Origin: Photobacterium atrarenae
GTDB taxonomy: Bacteria > Pseudomonadota > Gammaproteobacteria > Enterobacterales > Vibrionaceae
Direction: 5' to 3'
Assembly (NCBI RefSeq): GCF_024380015.1
Contig: NZ_CP101508.1
Coordinates: forward strand, 310,001 to 374,000
Length of the DNA: 64,000 nt
Made by a program: the position numbers and the translations under genes. The notes beneath the pieces were generated by a model. That model ran no database searches. It was not told the DNA's origin and saw nothing but the letters and a program-made list of their open reading frames with translations. Of the stretch, positions 9,977 through 19,937 are shown in pieces (positions within the stretch are counted from its first letter, which is position 1; each line of letters opens with the position of its first letter).

Positions 9977-11320
9977 ATGGATGTAAAAGAACAGGTTGCC
10001 GGGCAGCGTATGGAGCTGGAAGCCGCAGTTGCGAAAGCACTGGAGCTGGCCGGGCGCCAGGCGGACGCAGCTGAAGTGGCGATCAACAAAACCACCGGGA
10101 TCAGCGTCTCGACCCGGATGTGCGAGGTGGAAAATGTCGAATTCAACAGCGATGGTGCGTTGGGGATCACGGTGTACCGCGGCCAGCACAAAGGCAGTGC
10201 ATCTACGTCTGATCTGAGCGAGTCCGCCATTGCCCAGACCGTCGCCGCCGCGCTGGATATTGCCCGCTACACCTCGGAAGATCCTTTTGCCGGACCGGGT
10301 CCGAAAGAGCTGATGGCGACTGAGATCCCGGATCTGGATTTGTTCCATCCCGATGAGCCGGAGCCGGATCATGCGGCATCGATTGCCATTCGGGCGGAAC
10401 AGGCGGCGCTGGATTATGATCCGCGGATCAAACAGAGCGACGGCGCCAGCTATGACAGTCACTACGGCATCCGGGTGTACGGCAACAGCCACGGGATGCT
10501 GGCCAGCTACGCTTCCAGCCGCCACAGTACCAGCTGCTGTGTGATAGCCGAAGGCAAAAGCGGTGACATGGAGCGGGACTACAGCTATACCACGGCGCGT
10601 CACACGGATGATTTGTGGACCCCGGAGCGGGTTGGCCGCCATGCAGCCGAGCGCACCGTGGGCCGGATTGATCCGCAAAAGCTGTCGACCCGTCAGGCGC
10701 CAATCATGTTTGCTGCTGATATCGCCACCGGCCTGTTTGGCCATCTGGTGATGGCGATCAGCGGCTCGAACCTGTACCGTAAGTCTTCGTTCCTGCTCGA
10801 TAAGCTTGATGAGCAGGTTTATCCGTCCTGGATGAACATCAGCGAGCGTCCGCATGTCCTGCGCGGGATGGCGAGTACGCCGTTCGATAGCGAGGGGCTG
10901 GCGACGCATGATCGGGAAATTATTCAGGACGGGGTGCTGAAAACCTATCTGATGACCAGCTATGCAGCCCGTAAACTGGGCCGCCAGCCGACCGGCCATG
11001 CCGGCGGGATCCACAACTGGCTGGTGAAATCGACCGGTGAGAGTTTCGAGCAGATGCTGAAGCAAATGGATCGCGGCCTGTTGGTGACCGAGCTGATGGG
11101 CCAGGGGGTGAATATCGTCACCGGTGACTATTCCCGCGGCGCGGCCGGTTTCTGGGTCGAGAACGGTGAAATTCAGTTTCCGGTCAGTGAAGTGACGATT
11201 GCCGGTAACCTCAAAGACATGATGCAGAACATTGTGGCGGTCGGGACGGATACCGAAACGCGCAGCCAGATCCAGACCGGCTCGGTGCTGCTCGATACGA
11301 TGAAAATCGCCGGCGAGTGA
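9977..11320 (+). CDS. pmbA: Metalloprotease subunit TldE (PmbA)
   Basis: PmbA/TldE is the partner of TldD in the heterodimeric protease that matures microcin B17. The 447-residue protein shares the TldD fold but lacks the HEXXXH zinc motif, as expected for this subunit. Diagnostic segments are [21 protein letters not shown] in two parts ([10 protein letters not shown] and [10 protein letters not shown]), the GHAGGIHN block, and the C-terminal [15 protein letters not shown] region. The start ATG 9977 lacks a strong ribosome site. With tldD nearby on the same strand, both subunits are encoded within about 3.6 kb. Confidence 0.96.
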   Translation: MDVKEQVAGQRMELEAAVAKALELAGRQADAAEVAINKTTGISVSTRMCEVENVEFNSDGALGITVYRGQHKGSASTSDLSESAIAQTVAAALDIARYTSEDPFAGPGPKELMATEIPDLDLFHPDEPEPDHAASIAIRAEQAALDYDPRIKQSDGASYDSHYGIRVYGNSHGMLASYASSRHSTSCCVIAEGKSGDMERDYSYTTARHTDDLWTPERVGRHAAERTVGRIDPQKLSTRQAPIMFAADIATGLFGHLVMAISGSNLYRKSSFLLDKLDEQVYPSWMNISERPHVLRGMASTPFDSEGLATHDREIIQDGVLKTYLMTSYAARKLGRQPTGHAGGIHNWLVKSTGESFEQMLKQMDRGLLVTELMGQGVNIVTGDYSRGAAGFWVENGEIQFPVSEVTIAGNLKDMMQNIVAVGTDTETRSQIQTGSVLLDTMKIAGE

Positions 11321-11346
11321 TCAGTGTATTGTATTACCTGGAAACG

Positions 11347-11374
11347 AAACGAGAGCCATCCGGCTCTCGTTTTT
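11347..11374 (+). terminator. Intrinsic terminator of pmbA
   Basis: An 11-bp stem (AAACGAGAGCC at 11347-11357 with GGCTCTCGTTT at 11362-11372) and a 4-base loop run into TTTTT, 27 bases after the pmbA stop. Confidence 0.9.
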
Positions 11375-11420
11375 GTTGGCGGTGCTGAAGTGTTGATGCA
11401 GGGCCGCCCGCGTTACCCCG

Positions 11421-12779
11421 TTAAACCAGAAAGAGGGTTGCCAGGCCGAGGAAAACGGACAGGCCGATAATATCGGTTATCGTAGTGAGCGCCATGCCGC
11501 CGGCCAGGGCCGGATCGATATTGAGCTTTTTCAGCAGGATCGGGACGCACACCCCGGCAATCCCGGCAACCAGCAAGTTGGTGAGCATGGCGCCGGCGAT
11601 GATGATGCCCAGCAGCAGGTTTTGTTTCCAGATCACCACCACACCGCCGATGATCAGGGCCCAGAGTATCCCGTTGATCAGGCCGACCCGGGCTTCTTTG
11701 CTCAGCAGCCAGCGGGTGTTGGTTTCCCCGATGTGGCCGACGGCCAGGCCGCGGATCACCAGCGCCACCGTCTGGTTACCGGCCACCCCGCCCATCGACG
11801 GGACGATGGTCATCAAAATCGCAATCGCGGCCATTTTGTCCAGGGTGTCTTCGAACATGTTGGAGACTGAGGCGGCTGCCAGCGCTGCCAGTACATTGAC
11901 TCCGAGCCAGATGCTCCGGCGCCGGGCCGACTTCATCACCGGGGCAAAGGTATCCTCGTCATCATCCATCCCCGCCATACTCATCATCGAGTGCTCGGCA
12001 TCCTCACGGATAATATCGACTACGTCATCAATGGTGATCCGCCCGACCAGGTGGTTGTCGGCGTCAATCACCGGTGCCGAGAGCCAGTTGCGGCGCTCGA
12101 ACAGGGTGGCGACTTCCCCGTCATCCATATCGACAGCAATGGCCTCGTCGGCATCGTCCATGACTTCTTCGATTTTGGTGTCCGGTTGGGTCGTGATCAG
12201 GGTCGCCAGCGACAGATGGCCGATCAGGCGCTCTTCCTGGTCAATCACATAGAGAGAATCCGTTGCTTCCGGCAGTTCGCCTTTCATCCGTAAATATCGC
12301 AAAACCACATCAGCCGTGACATCACTGCGAATGGTGATGAAATCGGTACTCATGATCCCGCCGGCGGTCTCTTCCGGGTAGGCGAGGGCTTTTTCGACCC
12401 GGTGGCGGTCAATGGCGTCCATCTGCGCCAGCACTTCTTGATATTTGTCATCAGGCAGGCTGCGCAGGACGTAGGCGACATCATCCGACTCCATTCCCTC
12501 GGTGACCGCAGCCAGTTTATCCGGCGCCATCTGGGCGACGATACCGTCTTTGACGTCTTCTGACAGCTCATCAAGGATATCGCCCTGCTCTTCGGGATCG
12601 GTCAGTTGCCACAGGACATGACGTTCTTTGGGGGGCGAGGCTTCGAGCAGGTGGGCGATATCTTCCGGCTCCATTTCCTGGAGCATGCGGCGGACATGAA
12701 CAAACATGCCTTTTTCAAGCGCCTGATTGACTTCCTGTAGCGTTTGATGCGTCTGGTCTTGCTCTAATACATCCGCCAT
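11421..12779 (-). CDS. mgtE: Magnesium transporter MgtE
   Basis: MgtE is a dimeric Mg2+ channel gated by intracellular magnesium. The 452-residue product has the N-terminal superhelical MgtE_N domain (about residues 20-130), a pair of CBS domains with ITIDDVVDIIRED near 250-262, and five membrane helices at the C-terminus including the conserved segment with PSMGGVAGNQT. The open frame extends 56 codons upstream, but ATG 12779 is chosen because a GGGGT site precedes it and the upstream part has no family resemblance. Position next to ptsO is usual in Vibrionaceae and absent from E. coli. Confidence 0.94.
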   Translation of the reverse strand: MADVLEQDQTHQTLQEVNQALEKGMFVHVRRMLQEMEPEDIAHLLEASPPKERHVLWQLTDPEEQGDILDELSEDVKDGIVAQMAPDKLAAVTEGMESDDVAYVLRSLPDDKYQEVLAQMDAIDRHRVEKALAYPEETAGGIMSTDFITIRSDVTADVVLRYLRMKGELPEATDSLYVIDQEERLIGHLSLATLITTQPDTKIEEVMDDADEAIAVDMDDGEVATLFERRNWLSAPVIDADNHLVGRITIDDVVDIIREDAEHSMMSMAGMDDDEDTFAPVMKSARRRSIWLGVNVLAALAAASVSNMFEDTLDKMAAIAILMTIVPSMGGVAGNQTVALVIRGLAVGHIGETNTRWLLSKEARVGLINGILWALIIGGVVVIWKQNLLLGIIIAGAMLTNLLVAGIAGVCVPILLKKLNIDPALAGGMALTTITDIIGLSVFLGLATLFLV

Positions 12780-12915
12780 ATGTGTACCCCAAATGTTTGT
12801 AATGCCGGCTGCCATACCGTTGGACAGGGAAAAGGGGGAGGCAGATAAATACCCTGCGGGTATGAAAAACTGCAAAGTGAGATCTGTCGGGAGCGGTGAT
12901 GGCGCAATAAGTTGA

Positions 12916-12945
12916 ATTTTAACGCAATAGTGAGGCGCTTGTCTC
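12916..12945 (-). promoter_or_regulatory. Candidate promoter of mgtE
   Basis: On the minus strand GAGACA and TAAAAT lie 18 bases apart, about 135 bases before the mgtE start. An inverted repeat GTGAG-N8-CTCAC (12930-12947) covers the -35 hexamer and could be an operator. The rest of the 314-bp ptsO-mgtE gap holds a short hairpin (13017-13036) and nothing else I recognise; no magnesium riboswitch was seen. Confidence 0.4.
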
Positions 12946-13016
12946 ACCAGATCTGAGAGGAAATAAAGATTTCATCTGCCCCCGGCGGGGCGGGTGGTGC
13001 TGGCTTGAGCGCCGAA

Positions 13017-13036
13017 ATCTGCGGTTTACCGCAGAT
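13017..13036 (-). terminator. Short hairpin after ptsO
   Basis: ATCTGCGG and CCGCAGAT form a perfect 8-bp stem with a 4-base loop, 58 bases beyond the ptsO stop. There is no T-run, so it may pause or protect the 3' end rather than terminate. Confidence 0.35.
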
Positions 13037-13093
13037 AGCAGCAAGAAGGTGGCCAGACTCAGAGGATAGCGGCGGTTGAGGTGGTCGGGGTCT

Positions 13094-13369
13094 TTAACAT
13101 TCCTCGTCAAAACCGGCTTCGATGAGTGCGGTGACGGCAGTTAATGCTGCTTCGGCATCATGCCCTTCGGCACTGACGCAGATCTGCTGGCCCTGGGCGG
13201 ATTCGAGCATCAGCAGTCCCATCACACTGTCGGCGGTGGCACTTTTCTCCTCGTTGCTGATGGTAATGGTGGCCTCAAAGCTCTGTGCCAGTTCAACGAG
13301 TTTAATGGCCGCCCGGGCATGGAGACCAAGGCGGTTTTTGATGAACAGCTCACGACACACGCGACTCAT
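13094..13369 (-). CDS. ptsO: Nitrogen-PTS phosphocarrier protein NPr
   Basis: NPr is the HPr-like carrier of the nitrogen phosphotransferase system; it takes phosphate from EI-Ntr and passes it to EIIA-Ntr (PtsN). The 91-residue protein has the phosphorylation site H17 in GLHARAA, and the second conserved region around S48 ([11 protein letters not shown]). The start overlaps the rapZ stop by 4 bases (ATGA), indicating coupling. Signal output is regulatory (K+ and cell-envelope control in enteric bacteria) rather than sugar uptake. It is the last Ntr-PTS gene of the rpoN operon. Confidence 0.95.
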   Translation of the reverse strand: MSRVCRELFIKNRLGLHARAAIKLVELAQSFEATITISNEEKSATADSVMGLLMLESAQGQQICVSAEGHDAEAALTAVTALIEAGFDEEC

Positions 13370-14217
13370 GGCTGACCTTCCAGGGTGCGGTGACGGACTT
13401 GGATTTGATGGCCCTGATCGCGAAAATGCTCAGCCAGTTGCTGGGCAATAAAGACCGAGCGATGCTGGCCGCCAGTGCAGCCGATGGCCACCGTCAGATA
13501 ACTGCGGTTGTTTTTCTCCAGCAGCGGCAGCCAGGTGTCGATGAAGTTCCGGATCTGGTAGATCAGCTGATTCACTTCCGGGTAGCCGGCAAAAAACTCC
13601 TGCACGCCGCGGTCAAGACCGGTCAGCGGCTTGAGCTCCGGGACCCAATGCGGATTGGGCAGGAAGCGGACGTCAAAAACATAGTCGGCATCGCTCGGCA
13701 GGCCGTGTTTGAAACCAAAGGATTCGAACACCATGATCAGCTCACGGGCATCGCGGCCCAGCAGGCGGGCGCGGACGGTTTCGCTGAGATCATGAATTGA
13801 CTTCTTGGTCGTATCGATCACCAGATCCGCTTGCTCTTTGAGCACGCTCAGGCGGGCGCTTTCCGATTGGATCGCCTGCTCCAGGCTCATGTTATCGCGC
13901 GAGAGCGGGTGGAGGCGGCGGGTTTCGCTGTAGCGTTTGATTAGCTCTTTGTCTTCGGCATCCAGGAAGATGACGTTCACATCCAGGGTATCGCTGAGCT
14001 TGCTCAGGGTCTCGCGGATCTCATCCGGATCGTCGGGCATATTGCGCACATCGATACTGACGGCAATATCCTGCTGTTGATTGTCGACGGTGCTGACCAG
14101 TTGGGGCAGCAGGTTGACCGGCAGGTTATCGACACAGTAGTAGCCAAGATCTTCAAGGACGCGCAGGGCAACGGACTTGCCTGAGCCGGAGCGGCCGCTT
14201 ACAACCATTAACATCAT
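13366..14217 (-). CDS. rapZ: RNase adapter protein RapZ
   Basis: RapZ binds the small RNA GlmZ and directs RNase E to it, controlling glucosamine-6-phosphate synthase and thus the supply of wall and LPS precursors. The 283-residue product has the Walker A motif GRSGSGKS (8-15), a [12 protein letters not shown] Walker B region and the C-terminal RNA-binding region with [10 protein letters not shown]. Two adjacent ATG codons exist; the first (14217) is better spaced from an AAGG site and gives an N-terminus matching E. coli (four residues before [10 protein letters not shown]). In the rpoN-ptsN operon as in E. coli. Confidence 0.96.
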   Translation of the reverse strand: MMLMVVSGRSGSGKSVALRVLEDLGYYCVDNLPVNLLPQLVSTVDNQQQDIAVSIDVRNMPDDPDEIRETLSKLSDTLDVNVIFLDAEDKELIKRYSETRRLHPLSRDNMSLEQAIQSESARLSVLKEQADLVIDTTKKSIHDLSETVRARLLGRDARELIMVFESFGFKHGLPSDADYVFDVRFLPNPHWVPELKPLTGLDRGVQEFFAGYPEVNQLIYQIRNFIDTWLPLLEKNNRSYLTVAIGCTGGQHRSVFIAQQLAEHFRDQGHQIQVRHRTLEGQP

Positions 14218-14260
14218 GCTTGCTTACCTTTACAGATCAGAGTGGCGAGTGTGATGTTCA

Positions 14261-14710
14261 TTATGAATCACTGGTGAGGATTTGATAAAGCTCTTCGTCA
14301 CTTTTTGCGGTCCGCAGTTGTTTGCAAACCTGTTTGTTACTGAGCTTTTCCGCCATGCTGGCCAGGGTTTTGAGATGCTCTTTACACTGGGCATCCGGGA
14401 CCAGCAGGGCAAAGAGTAAATCGACGGGCTGGTTGTCAATGGCATCGAACTGGATTGGGGACTGGCACTGGATCAGCACGGCGATGGCTTGCTCACTATC
14501 GAAGATGCGACCATGGGGGATCGCGATACCGTTCCCGATCCCGGTACTGCCCATTTTTTCGCGGTTGAGCATGCACTCAAACAGCGGTTGTGGATTCTGG
14601 TCCAGGTGCTTGGCTGCGACTTCGCTGATAATTTCCAGCGCGCGCTTTTTGCTGGAGCAAGGGACTGCACTCTTGGTGCAGTCCAGGCTCAATACATTAC
14701 TCAGTTGCAT
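14261..14710 (-). CDS. ptsN: PTS IIA-like nitrogen regulatory protein PtsN
   Basis: EIIA-Ntr is the terminal phosphoryl acceptor of the nitrogen PTS; in enteric bacteria its unphosphorylated form acts on K+ transporters and KdpD. The 149-residue protein has the active histidine H66 in GIAIPHG, preceded by EKMGSTGIGNG, and the block DNQPVDLLFALLVP. It is about 14 residues shorter than E. coli PtsN, lacking its extreme N-terminus and C-terminal tail. It starts two bases after the hpf stop, so it is co-transcribed. Confidence 0.95.
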   Translation of the reverse strand: MQLSNVLSLDCTKSAVPCSSKKRALEIISEVAAKHLDQNPQPLFECMLNREKMGSTGIGNGIAIPHGRIFDSEQAIAVLIQCQSPIQFDAIDNQPVDLLFALLVPDAQCKEHLKTLASMAEKLSNKQVCKQLRTAKSDEELYQILTSDS

Positions 14711-14712
14711 GA

Positions 14713-15000
14713 TCAGTGGCTATTGAGTTTATCTTTGTGTTTATTCAGTTGACGCACCAGTTTATCAGTTAATGCGTCAATTGCAGCATACATATTTTCC
14801 GAATCCGCTTTGGCGTGGATTTCTCCGGCATTAATATGCAAGGTCGCCTCGGCCACCTGTTGTAATTTCTCGACGTTGAGGATCACATGGACGTTATTGA
14901 TTTTATCAAAGAAGCGCTCGAGCTTGTCGAACTTGGTGTTGACGTAATCACGCAGGGATGGAGTAATTTCGACATGGTGTCCTGTGAGATTGATTTGCAT
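14713..15000 (-). CDS. hpf: Ribosome hibernation promoting factor HPF (short form)
   Basis: HPF binds the 30S decoding site and, with RMF, forms inactive 100S ribosome dimers in stationary phase. The 95-residue product has the family pattern GHHVEITPSLRDYV at the N-terminus and the C-terminal DALTDKLVRQLNKHKDK segment; it lacks the extension of long HPF. ATG 15000 is chosen over an in-frame ATG at 15006, because AGGAGG is 9 bases from 15000 but only 3 from 15006, and because the homologous N-terminus is MQINLTG. It lies directly after rpoN. Confidence 0.94.
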   Translation of the reverse strand: MQINLTGHHVEITPSLRDYVNTKFDKLERFFDKINNVHVILNVEKLQQVAEATLHINAGEIHAKADSENMYAAIDALTDKLVRQLNKHKDKLNSH

Positions 15001-15030
15001 AGACATCTTCCTCCTGTTGGCGCCTGCCGC

Positions 15031-16506
15031 TTATAGCAGGCGTTTACGTTGGTTCGATGGCGGGATCCCCAGCGATTCACGGTATTTGGCAATCGTGCGC
15101 CGGGCAACCATGATCCCTTGTTCCGCCAGTAATGTCGCAATTTTGCTATCGCTGAGCGGCTTGGCCTGATTCTCAGCGGCAACCAGTTTTTTCACCAGGG
15201 CCCGGATTGCGGTCGAGGAGCACTCGCCGCCGTTATCCGTACTCACATGACTGGAGAAGAAATATTTCAGCTCAAAAATCCCCCGCGGGGTGTGCATGAA
15301 CTTCTGGGTGGTGACCCGGGAAATGGTGGATTCATGCATGTCGACCGCCAGGGCGATATCGTTGAGTACCATCGGCTTCATCGCTTCTTCGCCGTATTCG
15401 AAGAAGTCTTGCTGATGCTCGACAATACAGCGCGCCACTTTCAATAGGGTTTCATTGCGGCTCTCCAGGCTCTTGATCAGCCATTTAGCATCTTGTAGAT
15501 GGGAGCGAATGAACTGGCTGTCGGCGCTGTTGCGGGCATTTTTGCTCAGCGCCGCGTATTGCTGGTTGACCCGCAGCCGCGGCACGCTGTCGGGGTTGAT
15601 GGTGACCACCCACTTGCCGTGATCTTTGAACACCGATACATCCGGAATGACATATTCGGTTTCGCTGCTTACCACCCGGTTACCGGGACGTGGCTCCAGG
15701 CTGTGGATCAGCTGCATGACGGATTTGAGCTCCGGCTCCTTGAGCTTGGTTTCCCGCATCAGCTGGCGGTAGTCGCGGTTGGCCAGCAGATCGATATAGT
15801 CGTTGAGCAGGGTCTTAGCCTCGGCCAGCCAGGGGGTGTCCTCCGGGTAGGTGGCCAGTTGCAGTAACAGGCATTCCTGCAGGTTGCGCGAGGCCACGCC
15901 CAGCGGGTCGAACTGCTGGACCCGCTTCAGCACGGCTTCGACTTCGTCCAGCTCCACCTCGTCGATGCCGAGGCTGTCGAGGATGTCATCGCTCGAGCAG
16001 GTGAGGTAGCCTTTCTCGTCGATGGCATCAATGATGGCGGTGGCGATGGTCAGGTCGGTATCGCTGAACGGGGTCAGCTGCACCTGCCACATCAGGTAAT
16101 CCTGCAGGCTTTCGGTGGTTTCGCCCTGATAAACCGGCATGTCATCGTCCATGGCAATCCCGGTGCTGCCGGTACCGGCGCTGTAGACATCATCCCAGGT
16201 GGTATCGACTGGAAGATCTTCCGGCATCTCGCGCTGCTCGATGGCATCTGAGGTGTCAAAATCGTCTGGCTCGCTGCTGTCGGTACTGTCGGTTTTGCTG
16301 TCTGTAGCGTCATTGTGATCCGAAGCGGTTTCCGAGACGTTCTCATTGAGGTTCTCGTCCAGCTCCAGCAGGGGGTTTGCATCCAGGGCTTCCTGGATTT
16401 CCTGCTGCAGATCCAGGGTAGATAACTGCAGCAAACGGATGGCTTGCTGCAATTGTGGCGTCATTGCCAGTTGTTGACCTAGTTTGAGCTGGAGCGAGGT
16501 TTTCAT
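15031..16506 (-). CDS. rpoN: RNA polymerase sigma-54 factor
   Basis: Sigma-54 directs RNA polymerase to -24/-12 promoters that need AAA+ activators, controlling nitrogen use, flagella and quorum outputs in vibrios. The 491-residue protein shows the glutamine-rich activator-interacting region I ([20 protein letters not shown]), an acidic region II (about 60-110), the core-binding region, and the C-terminal RpoN box [10 protein letters not shown] within the last 25 residues. Length and ends match full-size RpoN. It is placed between lptB and hpf as in most gammaproteobacteria. Confidence 0.97.
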   Translation of the reverse strand: MKTSLQLKLGQQLAMTPQLQQAIRLLQLSTLDLQQEIQEALDANPLLELDENLNENVSETASDHNDATDSKTDSTDSSEPDDFDTSDAIEQREMPEDLPVDTTWDDVYSAGTGSTGIAMDDDMPVYQGETTESLQDYLMWQVQLTPFSDTDLTIATAIIDAIDEKGYLTCSSDDILDSLGIDEVELDEVEAVLKRVQQFDPLGVASRNLQECLLLQLATYPEDTPWLAEAKTLLNDYIDLLANRDYRQLMRETKLKEPELKSVMQLIHSLEPRPGNRVVSSETEYVIPDVSVFKDHGKWVVTINPDSVPRLRVNQQYAALSKNARNSADSQFIRSHLQDAKWLIKSLESRNETLLKVARCIVEHQQDFFEYGEEAMKPMVLNDIALAVDMHESTISRVTTQKFMHTPRGIFELKYFFSSHVSTDNGGECSSTAIRALVKKLVAAENQAKPLSDSKIATLLAEQGIMVARRTIAKYRESLGIPPSNQRKRLL

Positions 16507-16619
16507 ATAAGTCTGTGCACCTTATTTTTATCTTTGGTAACGGGCGCCAAATACGGCTTCAACTTCGGCTGGTGGTTCGTGCAGTCAACCGGGCGACATC
16601 CCAGTCGCCCATATTCTAA

Positions 16620-17345
16620 CTATAGACGGAACTGGTCTCCCAGATAGACTCGTTTTACGTGCTCATCGTTGAGCACATCGCTCGGTGTGCCATGGGCGAT
16701 CAGGTGTCCCTGGCTCACAATGTAGGCCTGTTCGCAGACATCCAATGTCTCCCGGACATTATGATCGGTGATCAGGACACCCAGGCCACGATCGCGCAAA
16801 TGCTCGATGATCTTTTTGATGTCGATCACAGAGATCGGATCGACCCCGGCAAATGGCTCATCCAGCAAGATAAATTTCGGGTTGGCGGCCAGGGCGCGGG
16901 CAATTTCTACCCGGCGACGCTCCCCCCCCGATAGTGCCATACCCAGGCTGTTGCGAATGTGCTGAATGTTAAATTCATCCAACAATTCTTCGAGTTTGTC
17001 CTGGCGCTCGGTCTTGCTCAGCTCTTTGCGGGTCTGCAACACTGCCATCAGGTTGTCGTGCACCGAGAGCTTGCGGAAGATCGAGGCTTCCTGGGGCAGA
17101 TACCCGATCCCCATCCGGGAGCGGTTATGCATCGGCTGCAGGCTGATATCGTTGCCGTCAATGGTAATGGTGCCTTCATCGCGGGCCACCAGGCCGACGA
17201 TCATGTAAAAGGAGGTGGTTTTCCCGGCCCCGTTCGGGCCGAGCAGGCCGACAATCTTGCCCGACTGAACCTCCAGACTGACATCGGAGACAACCTTACG
17301 GCCGTTGTAGCTTTTCGCCAGATGTTCTGCTTTTAGCGTTGCCAT
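16620..17345 (-). CDS. lptB: LPS export ABC transporter ATP-binding protein LptB
   Basis: LptB is the cytoplasmic ATPase of the LptB2FGC complex that extracts LPS from the inner membrane. The 241-residue sequence contains Walker A GPNGAGKT (36-43), the ABC signature LSGGERRR, Walker [13 protein letters not shown] and an H-loop in [10 protein letters not shown]. It follows lptA after 11 bases. The 113-bp gap to rpoN shows no clear terminator, so rpoN may be read from the same transcript. Confidence 0.97.
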   Translation of the reverse strand: MATLKAEHLAKSYNGRKVVSDVSLEVQSGKIVGLLGPNGAGKTTSFYMIVGLVARDEGTITIDGNDISLQPMHNRSRMGIGYLPQEASIFRKLSVHDNLMAVLQTRKELSKTERQDKLEELLDEFNIQHIRNSLGMALSGGERRRVEIARALAANPKFILLDEPFAGVDPISVIDIKKIIEHLRDRGLGVLITDHNVRETLDVCEQAYIVSQGHLIAHGTPSDVLNDEHVKRVYLGDQFRL

Positions 17346-17356
17346 AATTGTCCGCT

Positions 17357-17860
17357 TTATTTCTTGTTGCTGTTAAGCTGGTTCGGTTGCAGGATGGTGG
17401 TTACCCGCTTTTTCTTGCCGCTTTCGGCAACCAGCTTCTGCTCGTCAATTTTGTAACTGATCACCTTGCCCTGAATTTCGCTGCCTTCCTGGATCAGGAT
17501 GGCTTCATCGGTCATTTTCAGGAACTCGGTCGCCGTGTCATAGCGCATCCGGTGGGCAGCGCCGTCAATCGGTTTGCCGTTATCCATCACCTGATGGAAG
17601 GTCGCAGGCTTGCCGTAAGCGTCAATGATCTCTTTGCCGTCACCGCCGGTTTGGCGGGTGACCACCAGCTTGTCGGCACGAATATCAATACTGCCCTGAC
17701 GAAGGATCACATTCCCGGTAAAGGTCACGATATTCTTCTGGATATCGAGCTCCTGGTTATCCGAGTTGATGTAGATCGGTTGCTCTGTATCATTACTGAG
17801 TGCCCAGCTTGATGCACTGAGACAAAGGCAGAGCAAGGTACTAATGTTTAAAAGCTTCAT
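17357..17860 (-). CDS. lptA: LPS transport periplasmic protein LptA
   Basis: LptA forms the periplasmic beta-jellyroll bridge carrying LPS from LptC to LptDE. The 167-residue precursor has a signal peptide of about 20 residues ending near SSWA, then the OstA-like repeat region with [19 protein letters not shown] and a basic C-terminus (GKKKRV). Its first 20 bases overlap the 3' end of lptC in another frame, a sign of coupled translation. Confidence 0.95.
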   Translation of the reverse strand: MKLLNISTLLCLCLSASSWALSNDTEQPIYINSDNQELDIQKNIVTFTGNVILRQGSIDIRADKLVVTRQTGGDGKEIIDAYGKPATFHQVMDNGKPIDGAAHRMRYDTATEFLKMTDEAILIQEGSEIQGKVISYKIDEQKLVAESGKKKRVTTILQPNQLNSNKK

Positions 17861-18404
17861 ATCTACCTTTTACATTCTCTAATAGGGTCGCCACGCTGCG
17901 GTCCATGTTTCCTTTCATCCCGGTGCCTTCATTCTGGAAGCTGCTGCCGGTGATAAGCACATGATCCGGGGTGTCAAAATCTTTGTTGATCAGATCAAGC
18001 CTCAGGCTGTCGGTCTGGATCACCTTGATCGCAGATTCCGGTAACAGGTTAAAGATGCGAACGTTGCCGTTCATCTGTAACACCTGGTTCTTATCCAGAA
18101 TGGCGGTGCTGGCACTGATCCGCCACTCAGTCTCAGTTCCGTCGCGGTATATCCACAGCACCGGGTCAACGAAATTGGTGTCTCCGCTGGCGCTGAAGTG
18201 TTCCAGATACTCCGAGTCGATCTGGTAGCTGCGCAGACCGGCGGCGTTGTAGGAGGTATTGACCACCGTATTGCCGGTAAAGAGCGGTTTTTCTGCGTCC
18301 GGCTCGACCTGGATATCCTCTTGCCAGCGGTTGTTCAGCAAATAGTAACCGGTCCAGCCACACACCACGACCAGCAGCGCACAGAGCAGCCTCTGTAAGG
18401 TCAT
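17841..18404 (-). CDS. lptC: LPS export protein LptC
   Basis: LptC is a bitopic inner-membrane protein whose periplasmic domain receives LPS from LptBFG and hands it to LptA. The 187-residue protein has one N-terminal membrane helix (about residues 6-24), followed by the beta-jellyroll domain with YQIDSEYLEHF and the conserved C-terminal GMKGNMDRSVATLLENVKG in two segments ([17 protein letters not shown]). It overlaps kdsC by 4 bases upstream and lptA by 20 bases downstream. Confidence 0.94.
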   Translation of the reverse strand: MTLQRLLCALLVVVCGWTGYYLLNNRWQEDIQVEPDAEKPLFTGNTVVNTSYNAAGLRSYQIDSEYLEHFSASGDTNFVDPVLWIYRDGTETEWRISASTAILDKNQVLQMNGNVRIFNLLPESAIKVIQTDSLRLDLINKDFDTPDHVLITGSSFQNEGTGMKGNMDRSVATLLENVKGRYEAFKH

Positions 18405-18952
18405 ATGCTCAAGCCTTTATGTTTATCTAATTCACCCTTGGCTTCAAGGATCAGGTCACACATTTCCCGAACCGCGCCGTAGCCGCCCGGGATCCGGGTG
18501 ACGTAGTCTGCCCGGCGCGCCAGCAGCGGGTGGCCGTCCGCGACACAAACGGACAGGCCGACTTTTTCCATCACCGGCCAGTCAATCAAATCATCGCCGA
18601 TATAGGCGGTGTGGCGCGGGTCAATGCCCAGGGTACGCTCAATATCGGCATACGCTGCCAGTTTGTTGTCCTGGCCCTGATAGACGTGCCGGATCCCCAG
18701 CGCCGACATCCTGTTTTCCACGATCGCCGACTTGCGACCGGTAATAATGGCAATGTCCACGCCGGCACCCATCAGCGATTTAATGCCGTAGCCATCGCGG
18801 GTGTGAAAGGTTTTCAGCTCTTCGCCGTCATTGCCCATGTAGATCCGGCCATCGGAAAAAACGCCGTCCACATCGCAGATCAGCAGCCGGATGTCTTTGG
18901 CACGCTGATAGATGGTTTGACAGACCGGCCCATAAATAGTTTCGACTTGCAT
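18401..18952 (-). CDS. kdsC: 3-deoxy-manno-octulosonate-8-phosphatase KdsC
   Basis: KdsC removes phosphate from Kdo-8-phosphate to give Kdo, the first sugar of the LPS inner core. The 183-residue protein is a HAD-superfamily phosphatase without a cap domain: the catalytic motif DVDGVFSDG has D27 and D29, motif II is ITGRKS, and motif III contains GDDLIDWPVM. The start overlaps the kdsD stop by one base. It is coupled with kdsD, which makes the upstream sugar phosphate. Confidence 0.96.
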   Translation of the reverse strand: MQVETIYGPVCQTIYQRAKDIRLLICDVDGVFSDGRIYMGNDGEELKTFHTRDGYGIKSLMGAGVDIAIITGRKSAIVENRMSALGIRHVYQGQDNKLAAYADIERTLGIDPRHTAYIGDDLIDWPVMEKVGLSVCVADGHPLLARRADYVTRIPGGYGAVREMCDLILEAKGELDKHKGLSI

Positions 18953-19923
18953 TACATCACTCCGGCTTTCAGCAGATCGTGCATGTTCAGAGCGCCGACC
19001 AGTTGATTGTTCTCGGTGACCAGCAGGCCGCTGATCTTGCGCTCTTCCATCAGCTTCAGCCCTTCTGCGGCCAACAGGTTGGGGGCAATGGTTGCCGGTT
19101 GGCGGGTCATCACCTCACCGATGGCGGTGGTATGAATATCAACTCGGTTATCGAGCAGGCGGCGGAGATCGCCGTCGGTAAACACGCCGAGCAGGTTCTG
19201 CCGGGCATCGACGACGGCGGTCATCCCCAACCCCTTGCGTGAGACTTCAAGCAGGGCGTCTTTGATGGTGTCTTGTTCACCGACCCTCGGCAGGCGCTCG
19301 CCGGTATGCATGATATCGGCAATACGCAGCAGCAGTTTGCGCCCCAGGGCGCCGCCCGGATGGGAGAGGGCAAAATCATCGGCGGTAAAGCCGCGTGATT
19401 CCATCAGCGCAATCGCCAGAGCGTCGCCCATCGCCAGGGTGGCAGTGGTGCTGGATGTTGGTGCCAGATTGAGCGGGCAGGCTTCCTGATCGACGGTGAT
19501 CTGCAGGTGGATCTGAGCCATTTGGGCCATGCTGGATTCCGGTTTGCCGGTCATGCTGATCAGCGGGATCCCCAGACGTTTGATCACCGGCAGCAGCGTC
19601 AGGATTTCTGAGGCTTCGCCGGAGTTTGAAATTGCCAGAACTACATCGCCTTTGTTGATCATGCCCAAATCACCGTGGCTGGCTTCGCCCGGGTGGACAA
19701 AAAAGGCCGGGGTCCCGGTGCTGGCTAGGGTTGCCGCAATTTTATTGCCGATATGACCGGATTTCCCCATGCCCATCACAATCACTTTACCGGTGCAGGT
19801 CGCAATGAGCCGACACGCTTCGCTGAAGCTGCCGTTGATGTAGCGGGTCAGCTTTTGCAGGGCTTCTATTTCAATTTCAATAACTTTGCGACCATGGTCG
19901 CAATAATCAAACGTCTCTGACAT
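18952..19923 (-). CDS. kdsD: Arabinose-5-phosphate isomerase KdsD
   Basis: KdsD converts ribulose-5-phosphate to arabinose-5-phosphate, the first step towards Kdo. The 323-residue protein has an N-terminal SIS sugar-isomerase domain (GMGKSGHIGNK at 51-61, HPGEASHGDLG at 77-87) and two C-terminal CBS domains (about 205-320) that probably sense a nucleotide-linked ligand. The yrbG-kdsD-kdsC-lptCAB order is the standard gammaproteobacterial LPS cluster. Confidence 0.96.
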   Translation of the reverse strand: MSETFDYCDHGRKVIEIEIEALQKLTRYINGSFSEACRLIATCTGKVIVMGMGKSGHIGNKIAATLASTGTPAFFVHPGEASHGDLGMINKGDVVLAISNSGEASEILTLLPVIKRLGIPLISMTGKPESSMAQMAQIHLQITVDQEACPLNLAPTSSTTATLAMGDALAIALMESRGFTADDFALSHPGGALGRKLLLRIADIMHTGERLPRVGEQDTIKDALLEVSRKGLGMTAVVDARQNLLGVFTDGDLRRLLDNRVDIHTTAIGEVMTRQPATIAPNLLAAEGLKLMEERKISGLLVTENNQLVGALNMHDLLKAGVM

Positions 19924-19937
19924 GATTCGGATCTCCG

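Noticed and set aside
9770..11065. Long antisense open frame (431 codons) opposite pmbA
   Set aside because: Shadow of a well-identified gene; the product is histidine- and arginine-rich with no motif.
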